Of a stretch of 64,000 nucleotides of DNA, positions 25,995-33,241 are shown one piece after another. The translations under genes and the position numbers were made by a program. The notes under the pieces were generated by a model, which searched no databases, was not told where the DNA came from, and saw nothing but the letters and a program-made list of their open reading frames with translations. The stretch covers positions 62,001 to 126,000 of the forward strand of contig JAHBTR010000005.1 in NCBI GenBank assembly GCA_019638475.1, read 5' to 3'. This DNA comes from Chitinophagaceae bacterium. Lineage in GTDB: Bacteria > Bacteroidota > Bacteroidia > Chitinophagales > Chitinophagaceae. Numbering within the stretch: the first letter of the stretch is position 1; each line of letters opens with the position of its first letter.

Positions 25995-26131
25995 ACGCAC
26001 AACAAGGGTTTTGTGAAATGGCGGGAAAACGGCTTCGATTGAAACTTTTGTGCTATATTTGAAGTCGGTGCTTCGATTGAAAGTTAGTGCAAATAATCCG
26101 CCACTTCACAAAGCCCCGAACCGTTAGGTGC
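25995..26131 (+). repeat. attC-like site 11 (C11/C12 boundary)
   Basis: Left core ACGCACAAC (25995-26003) does not match the C11 start GTTACAGGC; it would fit a cassette starting GTTGTGCGT, as C4 does. Right core is GTTAGGTGC (26123-26131). Arms GGGTTTTGTGAAATGGCGG and CCGCCACTTCACAAAGCCC pair well. 137 bp. Confidence 0.86.
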
Positions 26132-26242
26132 AACCCTACCGACCAACCGTGCAGACATCAACAGACTGACAGAAAAACGGACTGACCAAGCCCACCCACT
26201 ACCCGACAAGACAACGATTTAAAAACTTTTTTGCAGAAATTT
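26132..26242 (+). other. C12 leader, no gene
   Basis: The first about 55 bases resemble the C13 leader (27830-27880). CCAAGCCCACCC with following bases (26187-26209) is shared with C8 and C11. No gene. Confidence 0.55.
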
Positions 26243-26273
26243 TTGACTGCTCCAAATCTTTATCGTAATATTG
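26243..26273 (+). promoter_or_regulatory. Promoter of the arsR operon
   Basis: TTG (26243-26245), 20 bases, TAATATTG (26266-26273; one mismatch to TAnnTTTG). The ATG of arsR follows 26 bases later. ArsR operators usually overlap this region, but no clear palindrome was found. Confidence 0.6.
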
Positions 26274-26299
26274 CAATCTGAAAATAAAATAAGACGACA

Positions 26300-26632
26300 A
26301 TGGGAGCGACTAAAACAGACCATTTTACAGACAAGCAAAACGCCATTGCGACACTTACAAAAGCAATCGGACACCCTGCACGAGTGGCAATTATTGAGTA
26401 TCTAATGAAAGTGGACACTTGCATTTGTGGCGACATCGTAAACGAATTGCCACTTGCACAGCCGACAGTTTCGCAACATTTGAAAGAACTCAAAAACGCA
26501 GGACTGATAAAAGGTAGCATTGAAGGCAACGCTATTTGCTACTGCATTGACGAAAAAGCCATTGAAAAACTGCAAAACTATTTCGGAAACATTTCAACCA
26601 AACTCACAAACAAGAAAAAAGATTGTTGTTAA
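26300..26632 (+). CDS. arsR: ArsR-family metalloid-responsive repressor
   Basis: 110 aa. Winged helix: AIGHPARVAIIEYLMK, then LPLAQPTVSQHLKELKNAGLI, then a beta wing. Metal-binding Cys are likely in TCICGDIV (the usual ArsR CxC) and at the C-terminus (DCC). It releases the operon promoter when arsenite or antimonite binds. First gene of the four-gene C12. Confidence 0.88.
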   Translation: MGATKTDHFTDKQNAIATLTKAIGHPARVAIIEYLMKVDTCICGDIVNELPLAQPTVSQHLKELKNAGLIKGSIEGNAICYCIDEKAIEKLQNYFGNISTKLTNKKKDCC

Positions 26633-26649
26633 GCTAAAAACGAATAAAA

Positions 26650-27123
26650 ATGAAACTTTCACAAGTAAAAGCACTTTTGCCGACATTAGACAATGTTGCG
26701 TTCAAATTAGAAAACGGAACTTTTGTTCCCGAACATTTCCACGTTACCGAAGTTGGAACGGTAACAAAAAACTTTATTGATTGTGGCGGAACAATCCGCA
26801 ACGAAAAAACAGTAAATTTTCAGCTGTGGAACACAAACGATTTTGACCACAGGCTAAAACCAATAAAATTGTTGAACATCATTGAACTTTCAGAAAAAAA
26901 ATTAGGTATTAAAGATGCCGAAATTGAAGTAGAATATCAAAGCGATACGATTGGAAAATATGCGTTAGCGTTTGACGGAACAAATTTTATTCTGCAAAGC
27001 AAAACAACAGCTTGTTTAGCACAAGACCAATGCGGAATACCGCAAGAAAAACAGAAAATAAAATTGTCGGAACTACAAACAGCTCAAACTTCTTGTTGTT
27101 CGCCAAATTCAGGCTGTTGTTAG
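26650..27123 (+). CDS. DUF6428-like protein of arsenic operons
   Basis: 157 aa. It contains NGTFVPEHFHVTEVG and QLWNTNDFDHRLKP, seen in a small family found beside arsR in Bacteroidota (annotated DUF6428). The C-terminus is Cys-rich (TACLAQDQCG and SCCSPNSGCC), which could bind arsenite or another soft metal. Seventeen bases after arsR. The function is not established; a metalloid-binding role is inferred from context and the Cys cluster. Confidence 0.7.
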   Translation: MKLSQVKALLPTLDNVAFKLENGTFVPEHFHVTEVGTVTKNFIDCGGTIRNEKTVNFQLWNTNDFDHRLKPIKLLNIIELSEKKLGIKDAEIEVEYQSDTIGKYALAFDGTNFILQSKTTACLAQDQCGIPQEKQKIKLSELQTAQTSCCSPNSGCC

Positions 27124-27125
27124 AA

Positions 27126-27251
27126 ATGAAAGAAAAAATTATCAAATACAAGAAACCAATTATCATCACAACATCTGTAATTGGGTTGCAACTCATTTTC
27201 GGCTTTGACCCGAAGTTTTGTATCATCAACATCATTTGGTTATTTGTTTAA
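27126..27251 (+). CDS. 41-aa single-pass membrane peptide
   Basis: MKEKIIKYKKPIIITTSVIGLQ followed by a hydrophobic tail. Its ATG is two bases after the DUF6428-like stop and its end is three bases before arsC, so it looks like a translated link in the operon. One or two hydrophobic segments; a single Cys. No family recognised. A longer in-frame start at 27012 would overlap the previous gene. Confidence 0.5.
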   Translation: MKEKIIKYKKPIIITTSVIGLQLIFGFDPKFCIINIIWLFV

Positions 27252-27254
27252 ACT

Positions 27255-27674
27255 ATGGACAAAAAGAAAATATTAGTGCTTTGCACCGGAAACAGTTGCA
27301 GAAGCCAAATAGCCGAAGGCTACTTGCGACACTTCGCAGACAACAAAGCTGACATTTACAGTGCCGGTGTGGAAACACACGGAGTGAACCCGAAAGCTAT
27401 TGCGATAATGCAAGAAGACGGTATTGACATTTCCAATCACACCTCAAATAACATTGATGAATATTACAACATTGATTTTGACTTTGTAATTACAGTTTGC
27501 GACAACGCAAAAGAACGTTGCCCTTTCTTCCCGACAAAAGCAAAAAAGTTTCATCAAAACTTTCCCGACCCAGCGAAAGCGACAGGAACAGACGAAGAAG
27601 TTAAAGAACAGTTTAGACAAGTCAGGCAACAAATCAAAGATTACAGCAGACAGTTTGTTGCGGACAACTTGTAA
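27255..27674 (+). CDS. arsC: Arsenate reductase, thioredoxin-coupled (LMW-phosphatase type)
   Basis: 139 aa. The P-loop LCTGNSCRSQIAEG holds the catalytic Cys and Arg of the CX5R motif. The second pair of redox Cys lies in VCDNAKERCPFFP. It reduces arsenate to arsenite in the cytoplasm using thioredoxin. No arsenite pump (ArsB/Acr3) gene is in the cassette, so export must rely on a gene elsewhere. Last gene of C12, 17 bases before the left core of site 12. Confidence 0.92.
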   Translation: MDKKKILVLCTGNSCRSQIAEGYLRHFADNKADIYSAGVETHGVNPKAIAIMQEDGIDISNHTSNNIDEYYNIDFDFVITVCDNAKERCPFFPTKAKKFHQNFPDPAKATGTDEEVKEQFRQVRQQIKDYSRQFVADNL

Positions 27675-27691
27675 CCCGACAAAAAAAGGCA

Positions 27692-27829
27692 GCACCTAAC
27701 AGCGGTTTGGCGTAATGGCGGATGAAGTGCTTCGTATCAAATTTTTTCGTAAATTTGAACATTCGTGCCTCGTATCAACTTTGGTGCTAAAAATCCCGCC
27801 CGAACGCAAAGCCCGAAAACGTTAGGTGC
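27692..27829 (+). repeat. attC-like site 12 (C12/C13 boundary)
   Basis: Left core GCACCTAAC (27692-27700) is the exact reverse complement of the C12 start GTTAGGTGC. Right core is GTTAGGTGC again (27821-27829), so this site is also self-complementary. TAAATTTG lies at 27750-27757. 138 bp. Confidence 0.88.
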
Positions 27830-27930
27830 AACTCTGCCGAACGACCGTGCTAACATCAACTTTCAGACAGAAAAGCGGACTTTGTGCAAACTTTTTGACA
27901 ACTTACGACTGACAGACCGAAAGAAAAAAC

Positions 27931-27938
27931 TACCTTTG
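27931..27938 (+). promoter_or_regulatory. Probable -7 box of the C13 restriction operon
   Basis: TACCTTTG fits TAnnTTTG, 25 bases before ATG 27964. The upstream element is not clear. The preceding leader (27830-27930) resembles that of C12 over its first 50 bases and holds no gene. Confidence 0.5.
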
Positions 27939-27963
27939 TGGGAATTGATTTAACAGTGAAAAA

Positions 27964-29550
27964 ATGATAGCAACAGCCGAACTTTTGACCATAAAAGAAG
28001 CAAGCGAATGGGCGACACAGCACACTCGCAAAACCGTTACGACTGCTAACATTTCCTATCTCATTCAATACGGACGAATTAAGAAAATTGGCGACAATGG
28101 CTCAACGCAAGTTGTCTTGCAAGACCTGATAAACTACTACAAATCTTACAACGGACAACGTGAAAACTTTTGGAAAGACCAACTTGGCAGCGACCTGAAT
28201 TGGGCTTTGTCGTTCGACCAATACAAAGAAGCGGAAACCACAAAACACGTTCACAGACTGCACCCATACAAAGGCAAATTCATTCCGCAATTGGTGGAGT
28301 ATTTTTTGGACAACCACACCGACAACTTTAAAACCGAAACCTACTTCAAAAATGGCGACATTGTGCTTGACCCATTTTCAGGAAGTGGCACAACTATGGT
28401 GCAAAGTTGCGAACTTGGAATGAACGCTATAGGCATTGACGTTTCGGCTTTCAACGCTTTGATTGGGAATTGCAAGGTAACAAAGTATGATTTAGCCGAT
28501 ATTCAAAACGAAATCAATCGCATTTCAAAAGCATTGAAATCGTTTATTGAAAATTCGCATACAACCGAATTTGAAGCAAGATTATTGCAAGAACTCTACG
28601 AGTTCAACAACAAATATTTTCCTGCAACAACTTACAAATACAATTTGCGACAAGGCAAAATCAACGAGAAAGAATACGGAGCAGAAAAAGAAAAGGAGTT
28701 TTTACCTGTTTACAACAAACTCGTAAAACAATACAACATAAAACTGCGACAAGACAAAGCCGATAATTTTCTTGACAAGTGGTATTCACAACACATCAGA
28801 GAAGAAATTGAATTTGTGTTTAACGAAATCAAAAAGATTAAAAACGCTGACACAAAGAAAATCATAAGTGTAATTTTAAGTCGGACAATTCGTAGTTGCA
28901 GAGCAACTACACACGCTGACTTAGCTACGCTTGTTGAGCCGATTACCACAACTTACTATTGTGCAAAGCACGGGAAAATGTGCAAACCGCTTTTTTCAAT
29001 TCTCAAATGGTGGGAAACTTACGGAAAAGACACGGTTAAACGACTTGCACAGTTTGACAATTTGAGAACCCATACATTTCAAACTTGTTTGACAGGCGAC
29101 AGCAGAACGATTGACATTTTTGCTGAACTCAAAAAGAAAAATCCTGCATTTGCAGAGTTAGCCGAGAAGAAAAAAATCAAAGGTATTTTTTCATCACCGC
29201 CTTACGTTGGCTTGATTGATTACCACGAACAACACGCCTACGCTTACGATTTGTTTGGTTTTGAACGCAAAGACGATTTAGAAATCGGTCCGCTTTTCAA
29301 AGGACAAGGAAAAGAAGCGAAACAAAGTTACATACAAGGCATTTCAAGCGTTTTAAACAATAGCAAAAAATATCTTGCTGACGACTACGATATTTTTCTT
29401 GTTGCAAACGACAAATACAATATGTATCCGACTATTGCCGAAAATGCAGGAATGAAAATCGTCAATCAGTTTAAACGACCAGTATTAAATCGAACTGAAA
29501 AAGATAAAGGAGCATATTCGGAAATAATTTTTCATTTAAAGAGTAAGTAA
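27964..29550 (+). CDS. Site-specific DNA methyltransferase (TdeIII-type system)
   Basis: 528 aa. An N-terminal helix-turn-helix-like region (LTIKEASEWATQHTRKTV, residues 8-25) is followed by SAM motif I DPFSGSGTTM (about 136-145) and, far downstream, catalytic SSPPYVGLIDYHEQHAY (about 404). The motif order (I then IV, long insert) fits the alpha/TRM11-like amino-methyltransferases. It should protect the host site of the nuclease at 31314. Head of the three-gene C13; the next gene follows immediately. Confidence 0.88.
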   Translation: MIATAELLTIKEASEWATQHTRKTVTTANISYLIQYGRIKKIGDNGSTQVVLQDLINYYKSYNGQRENFWKDQLGSDLNWALSFDQYKEAETTKHVHRLHPYKGKFIPQLVEYFLDNHTDNFKTETYFKNGDIVLDPFSGSGTTMVQSCELGMNAIGIDVSAFNALIGNCKVTKYDLADIQNEINRISKALKSFIENSHTTEFEARLLQELYEFNNKYFPATTYKYNLRQGKINEKEYGAEKEKEFLPVYNKLVKQYNIKLRQDKADNFLDKWYSQHIREEIEFVFNEIKKIKNADTKKIISVILSRTIRSCRATTHADLATLVEPITTTYYCAKHGKMCKPLFSILKWWETYGKDTVKRLAQFDNLRTHTFQTCLTGDSRTIDIFAELKKKNPAFAELAEKKKIKGIFSSPPYVGLIDYHEQHAYAYDLFGFERKDDLEIGPLFKGQGKEAKQSYIQGISSVLNNSKKYLADDYDIFLVANDKYNMYPTIAENAGMKIVNQFKRPVLNRTEKDKGAYSEIIFHLKSK

Positions 29551-31314
29551 ATGGACAGCATATCAAAATCACATTTAGATAATTTCATCACAAAATTCGG
29601 CTTCAATTCATCTATAAAAGAATCCGAAGCATTTGAACATTTCTCGGCTTTTACCCTTTTAACGCAAGAAGTGAATGGCAATTTGTTAAAACCTGATTTG
29701 GAAGCTATTTCAACAGGGCAGGCAAAAGGAGTTGATACAATTGCGTTTTGTATAAATGAAAAACTTGTTTTAACCAGCGATGAAGTAGATAATTTTGAAA
29801 ATCAGAGTTTGTTGGTTGATATATTTTTCCTTCAATCAAAAACTACCGAAGGTTTTAGCGATACAGAGTTAGGGAATTTTTTAGATGTAGTAATTGATTT
29901 CTTTTCTGACAAGCCACAATACAACATTGCGGAACTTGAAGGTCCAAAAGAAATCTATAAAAAACTACTCAAAAAATTAGCGACTATTAGAGAATTTAAT
30001 TTGCATTGTTTATATGTTTCGTTAGGTCAAAAACAACAGAACGAAACCACAATGGACTCAACAAAAAACATTAAAAAAGCATTATTAGCAAATTACAACC
30101 TCTTCAAGAATATTGACATTGATTTAATTGATAAATCAACATTGATAAATGCACACAAAAAAGCAATTAGTCCTTTGCGAGCAACAATTAAATTTGATAA
30201 TAAAATTCAACTCACAGGCATTGCGGACGTTGATGAAGCATATATCGGATTTATACCATTTTCAGAATTTAAAAACCTGATAATGGACGATAATCAAATA
30301 AAAATTAAAAGTCTTTTTAATGATAATTTGCGTGATTTCTTAGGACTTGACAATCCTATCAATCAAGGAATTAAAAAGACGTTAGAAGACAAAAAGTTTA
30401 ATGAGTTTTCGCTTTTAAATAATGGTGTTACCGTTATTGCTGACAGCAATACAGGAAAAGGCAACACGCTAATTCTTGAAAACTATCAAATTGTAAATGG
30501 TTGTCAAACATCTAATGTTTTATTTGAGTGCAAGGAAATTCCTGAAATGGAAAAAGTTTTAATTCCATTAAAAGTTGTCATCACAAAGAAAGAGGAGTTA
30601 AGGGACGAAATAATTTTGACAACAAATAGCCAATCAAAATTTACGGAAGAACAACTTTTTGCAATCACTCAATTTCAAAAAACGCTTGAAGACTTCTATA
30701 ATGCAAACAAAACAACTGACAATTTGTTTTACGAAAGAAGAACAAATCAATTTTCTAATTCAAGCATCAGCAGAAGTAGCATTATTGAAATAAAAGAGCA
30801 ACTTAAAAGTTTTATGGCAATGTTTTTTGATTTGCCTCACTTGGTTGCCGGAAATATCGGTAAAGTAGTATCTACTCACAAAGATAAATTCTTTCAAAAG
30901 GACCACAGCCCTATTCCTTATTACATTTCGGGGTTATTATCTACAAAGTGGGATAAACTTTTATTGAATGATGATAATTATAAAGAGTTCAATAAATATC
31001 GTTATCATATTTTTATGGGATTTAGGTATTTGGTTGAAGATTTGCAATTTCAAGAAAGTTATCTAAAAAGTCCGAAAAATTATTCAATCAAAGTTGAGCA
31101 AAAAAGAGAAAACAGCTACGATAAATTACTTAGTGTACTTAGAAATGATGAAGAATTAAAAAATACAATAGATTTGGCAATTGAATTATTTAAAAAATCA
31201 GATTATAATCGTGCTAAAGGAGCATACTCAAATCCGATAACACAAGAGTATAAAAAGAATTTACAAGATTACATTAACTCTGACACAGAAGCAGAAGTAA
31301 CAGCAACAATATAA
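29551..31314 (+). CDS. AIPR-family (abortive phage infection) protein
   Basis: 587 aa. The AIPR signature is clear: KFNEFSLLNNGVTVIAD followed by ENYQIVNGCQTSNVLFE and then LTTNSQSKFTEEQLFA. AIPR proteins were named for phage-abortive effects and often sit in restriction-modification loci; their biochemistry is poorly known. Here the gene starts right after the methyltransferase stop and overlaps the nuclease ATG by one base (TAATG), so all three are coupled. Confidence 0.88.
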   Translation: MDSISKSHLDNFITKFGFNSSIKESEAFEHFSAFTLLTQEVNGNLLKPDLEAISTGQAKGVDTIAFCINEKLVLTSDEVDNFENQSLLVDIFFLQSKTTEGFSDTELGNFLDVVIDFFSDKPQYNIAELEGPKEIYKKLLKKLATIREFNLHCLYVSLGQKQQNETTMDSTKNIKKALLANYNLFKNIDIDLIDKSTLINAHKKAISPLRATIKFDNKIQLTGIADVDEAYIGFIPFSEFKNLIMDDNQIKIKSLFNDNLRDFLGLDNPINQGIKKTLEDKKFNEFSLLNNGVTVIADSNTGKGNTLILENYQIVNGCQTSNVLFECKEIPEMEKVLIPLKVVITKKEELRDEIILTTNSQSKFTEEQLFAITQFQKTLEDFYNANKTTDNLFYERRTNQFSNSSISRSSIIEIKEQLKSFMAMFFDLPHLVAGNIGKVVSTHKDKFFQKDHSPIPYYISGLLSTKWDKLLLNDDNYKEFNKYRYHIFMGFRYLVEDLQFQESYLKSPKNYSIKVEQKRENSYDKLLSVLRNDEELKNTIDLAIELFKKSDYNRAKGAYSNPITQEYKKNLQDYINSDTEAEVTATI

Positions 31315-32099
31315 TGGCACTAACTCAACAACAGATACAGCAAGTTGAAACAGTTTTAAGAAACAGTTTACGCAATAAATTTCAAAGCTATAATCCTGAA
31401 CCAGCTTCAATGCCTTTTCACACAAGGCTTTTAGGAAAGGATAGAATGGCGTTGTTTTCGTTTATTCATTCATTAAACACAAATTTCGGAACAAGCATTT
31501 TTGAGCCGGTTGCTTTGGCATTGGCTTCAACAACTTTCAAAGAAGCAAAAACACAAGCTACGGCAGGGACACAAATCAGCGAAGCAGCACAACGTGTTAT
31601 TCAAGATATTATGGACGATTTGACCGCAGCAAATTCGCAACCAAACAAAGTGAACGAAATTGAAGCAATCAGAAAAGTTGCTCAAGCAGGAAATATGAAA
31701 ACGGTTAAGCCAACAAAAGTGGACATTTGGTTGCAAAGCAACGACAATCAATTTTACTTGTTTGACATCAAGACTGCAAAACCAAACAAAGGTGGTTTCA
31801 AAGAATTTAAGCGAACGCTTTTAGAATGGACAGCTTGCATTCTTGCTGATAATCCAAAAGCAAAAATCAACACTTTAATTGCAATTCCTTACAATCCTTA
31901 CGAACCAAAACCATATTCACGTTGGACAATGGCAGGAATGTTAGACTTACAAAACGAACTAAAAGTTGCAGACGAATTTTGGGACTTTCTTGGCGGACAA
32001 GGAACATACAAGCAACTGTTAGACACTTTTGAAAAAGTTGGCGTAGAATTACGACCAGAAATTGACAATTATTTTGCGAAATACAACAAGAAGAAATAA
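31314..32099 (+). CDS. TdeIII-family type II restriction endonuclease
   Basis: 261 aa. The core TKVDIWLQSNDNQFYLFDIKTAKPNKGGFKEFK contains a PD-(D/E)xK-like active site (D140 area, then FDIKTAKPN), and the order of segments fits the TdeIII family, whose founder cuts GGNCC as far as I recall. With the methyltransferase at 27964 it forms a type II system with the AIPR gene in between. Six bases separate its stop from the left core of site 13. Confidence 0.8.
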   Translation: MALTQQQIQQVETVLRNSLRNKFQSYNPEPASMPFHTRLLGKDRMALFSFIHSLNTNFGTSIFEPVALALASTTFKEAKTQATAGTQISEAAQRVIQDIMDDLTAANSQPNKVNEIEAIRKVAQAGNMKTVKPTKVDIWLQSNDNQFYLFDIKTAKPNKGGFKEFKRTLLEWTACILADNPKAKINTLIAIPYNPYEPKPYSRWTMAGMLDLQNELKVADEFWDFLGGQGTYKQLLDTFEKVGVELRPEIDNYFAKYNKKK

Positions 32100-32104
32100 G
32101 AGCA

Positions 32105-32241
32105 GCACCTAACAGCGGTTTGGCGAAATGCGGGGTAAAGTGGTTAATTGAAAGTTTGTGCATCTTTCATACATTTGTGCTTAGTGAAAGTGTAGTGCTT
32201 CTAAGTCCAGCACTTCGCCAAGCGAGTCAGACGTTGGTGGC
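32105..32241 (+). repeat. attC-like site 13 (C13/C14 boundary)
   Basis: Left core GCACCTAAC (32105-32113) is the exact reverse complement of the C13 start GTTAGGTGC. Right core is GTTGGTGGC (32233-32241). The right arm CGCCAAGCGAGTCAGAC is the same type as in site 10 and does not pair with the outer left arm. 137 bp. Confidence 0.86.
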
Positions 32242-32274
32242 AATTATAAAAGAGACTACAAAAACATTATTAAT

Positions 32275-33015
32275 ATGACAGAAGATAAACTTGCAGTATT
32301 AATTGACGCAGACAATGTTCCTTATTCGAATGTGAAAGAAATGCTTGAGGAAATTGCAAAAAACGGGACACCGACAATTAAGCGAATATACGCTGACTGG
32401 ACTAAGCCGACTGTTTCGGGCTGGAAAAACGTTCTTTTAGAAAATGCAATAACACCAATTCAACAATACAGTTATACTACTGGAAAAAACTCCAGCGATA
32501 GCGCTTTAATAATTGATGCTATGGACATTTTATATTCTGAAAAAGTAAATGGTTTTTGCATTGTTTCCAGTGACAGCGATTTTACAAGGTTAGCGACAAG
32601 ACTGAGAGAAGCGGGTATGACGGTTATTGGTTTTGGCGAAAAGAAGACACCTAAACCTTTTATTTCTGCGTGTGATAAATTTATCTATTTAGAAATCCTA
32701 AAAACTGTAACAGTTGACACAAAAGCTACGACAAAACTTGTTTCTAAGCCGAAGAAGGAAGAACCAATTAGTAAGGTTGATGCAGAAACAATACGAGTGA
32801 TAACAGAGAGTGTAAATGATTTAGCAGATGAAACAGGTTGGACATTTTTGGGAAGTTTAGGTAGCTATATTCTCAAAAAGCAGCCTGACTTTGACCCAAG
32901 AAATTACGGGTTTCCTAAACTACTACCATTAATAAAAGACATAAACAAGTTTGATATTGACGAAAGAAATACAGGAGTAAGTAACATCAGACACATATAC
33001 TTAAAACAAAAATAA
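32275..33015 (+). CDS. NYN-domain RNase-like protein with OST-HTH/LOTUS domain
   Basis: 246 aa. The NYN (PIN-like) domain has acidic metal-binding residues in VLIDADNVPYSNV (start), SSDSALIIDAMDIL and IVSSDSDFTRLATRLREAG. The C-terminal part (about 165-245: TIRVITESVNDLADETGW, SLGSYILKKQPDFDPRNYGF) is an OST-HTH/LOTUS RNA-binding module. The combination points to RNA cleavage or processing, perhaps structured RNA or tRNA; bacterial roles are little known. Sole gene of C14. Confidence 0.87.
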   Translation: MTEDKLAVLIDADNVPYSNVKEMLEEIAKNGTPTIKRIYADWTKPTVSGWKNVLLENAITPIQQYSYTTGKNSSDSALIIDAMDILYSEKVNGFCIVSSDSDFTRLATRLREAGMTVIGFGEKKTPKPFISACDKFIYLEILKTVTVDTKATTKLVSKPKKEEPISKVDAETIRVITESVNDLADETGWTFLGSLGSYILKKQPDFDPRNYGFPKLLPLIKDINKFDIDERNTGVSNIRHIYLKQK

Positions 33016-33017
33016 CT

Positions 33018-33153
33018 ACCGCTAACAGCGGTTTGGCGTAATGGGGCAGATGTGGTAAATTGAACAGTTCTACTTCTAATAAACATTTGTACTTGGTTGA
33101 CAGTTTTGTGCTCCGAAAGCCCCCACTACGCCAAGCCGCAGACCGTTATCGGC
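33018..33153 (+). repeat. attC-like site 14 (C14/C15 boundary), last site
   Basis: Left core ACCGCTAAC (33018-33026) agrees with the expected GCCACCAAC at 6 of 9 bases; all differences are transitions. Right core is GTTATCGGC (33145-33153). Arms GCGGTTTGGCGTAATGGGG and CCCCACTACGCCAAGCCGC pair. 136 bp. Confidence 0.85.
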
Positions 33154-33159
33154 AACCTT

Positions 33160-33241
33160 ATGGCGACCAGCAAAATTACATTGACACTTCTTTTAATTTC
33201 ATTTTGCTTTTCCTCTTGTGGACAGACAAAGCTGAATAAAA
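33160..33241 (+). pseudogene. Truncated lipoprotein gene, 5' end only
   Basis: ATG 33160 begins MATSKITLTLLLISFCFSSC, a lipoprotein signal with Cys 20, then GQTKLNKID. At about 33240 the sequence switches to a transposase in another frame. It is the first gene of C15, cut by an insertion or deletion. Confidence 0.7.

Noticed and set aside
591-33086. Minus-strand reading frames across the repeat sites with similar peptides (NRSTNVQF, SAPLRQTA-like)
   Set aside because: They are translations of the conserved attC-like repeat on the opposite strand; they have no independent start context and appear because the repeat recurs.
695-33153. CRISPR array
   Set aside because: The repeats are about 137 bp, imperfect, and separated by 0.8-7 kb of genes; there are no spacers or cas genes.
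695-33153. Dispersed REP/MITE-type element
   Set aside because: The reverse-complement relation between the start and end of each cassette, and the strict single orientation, are not expected of a dispersing repeat.
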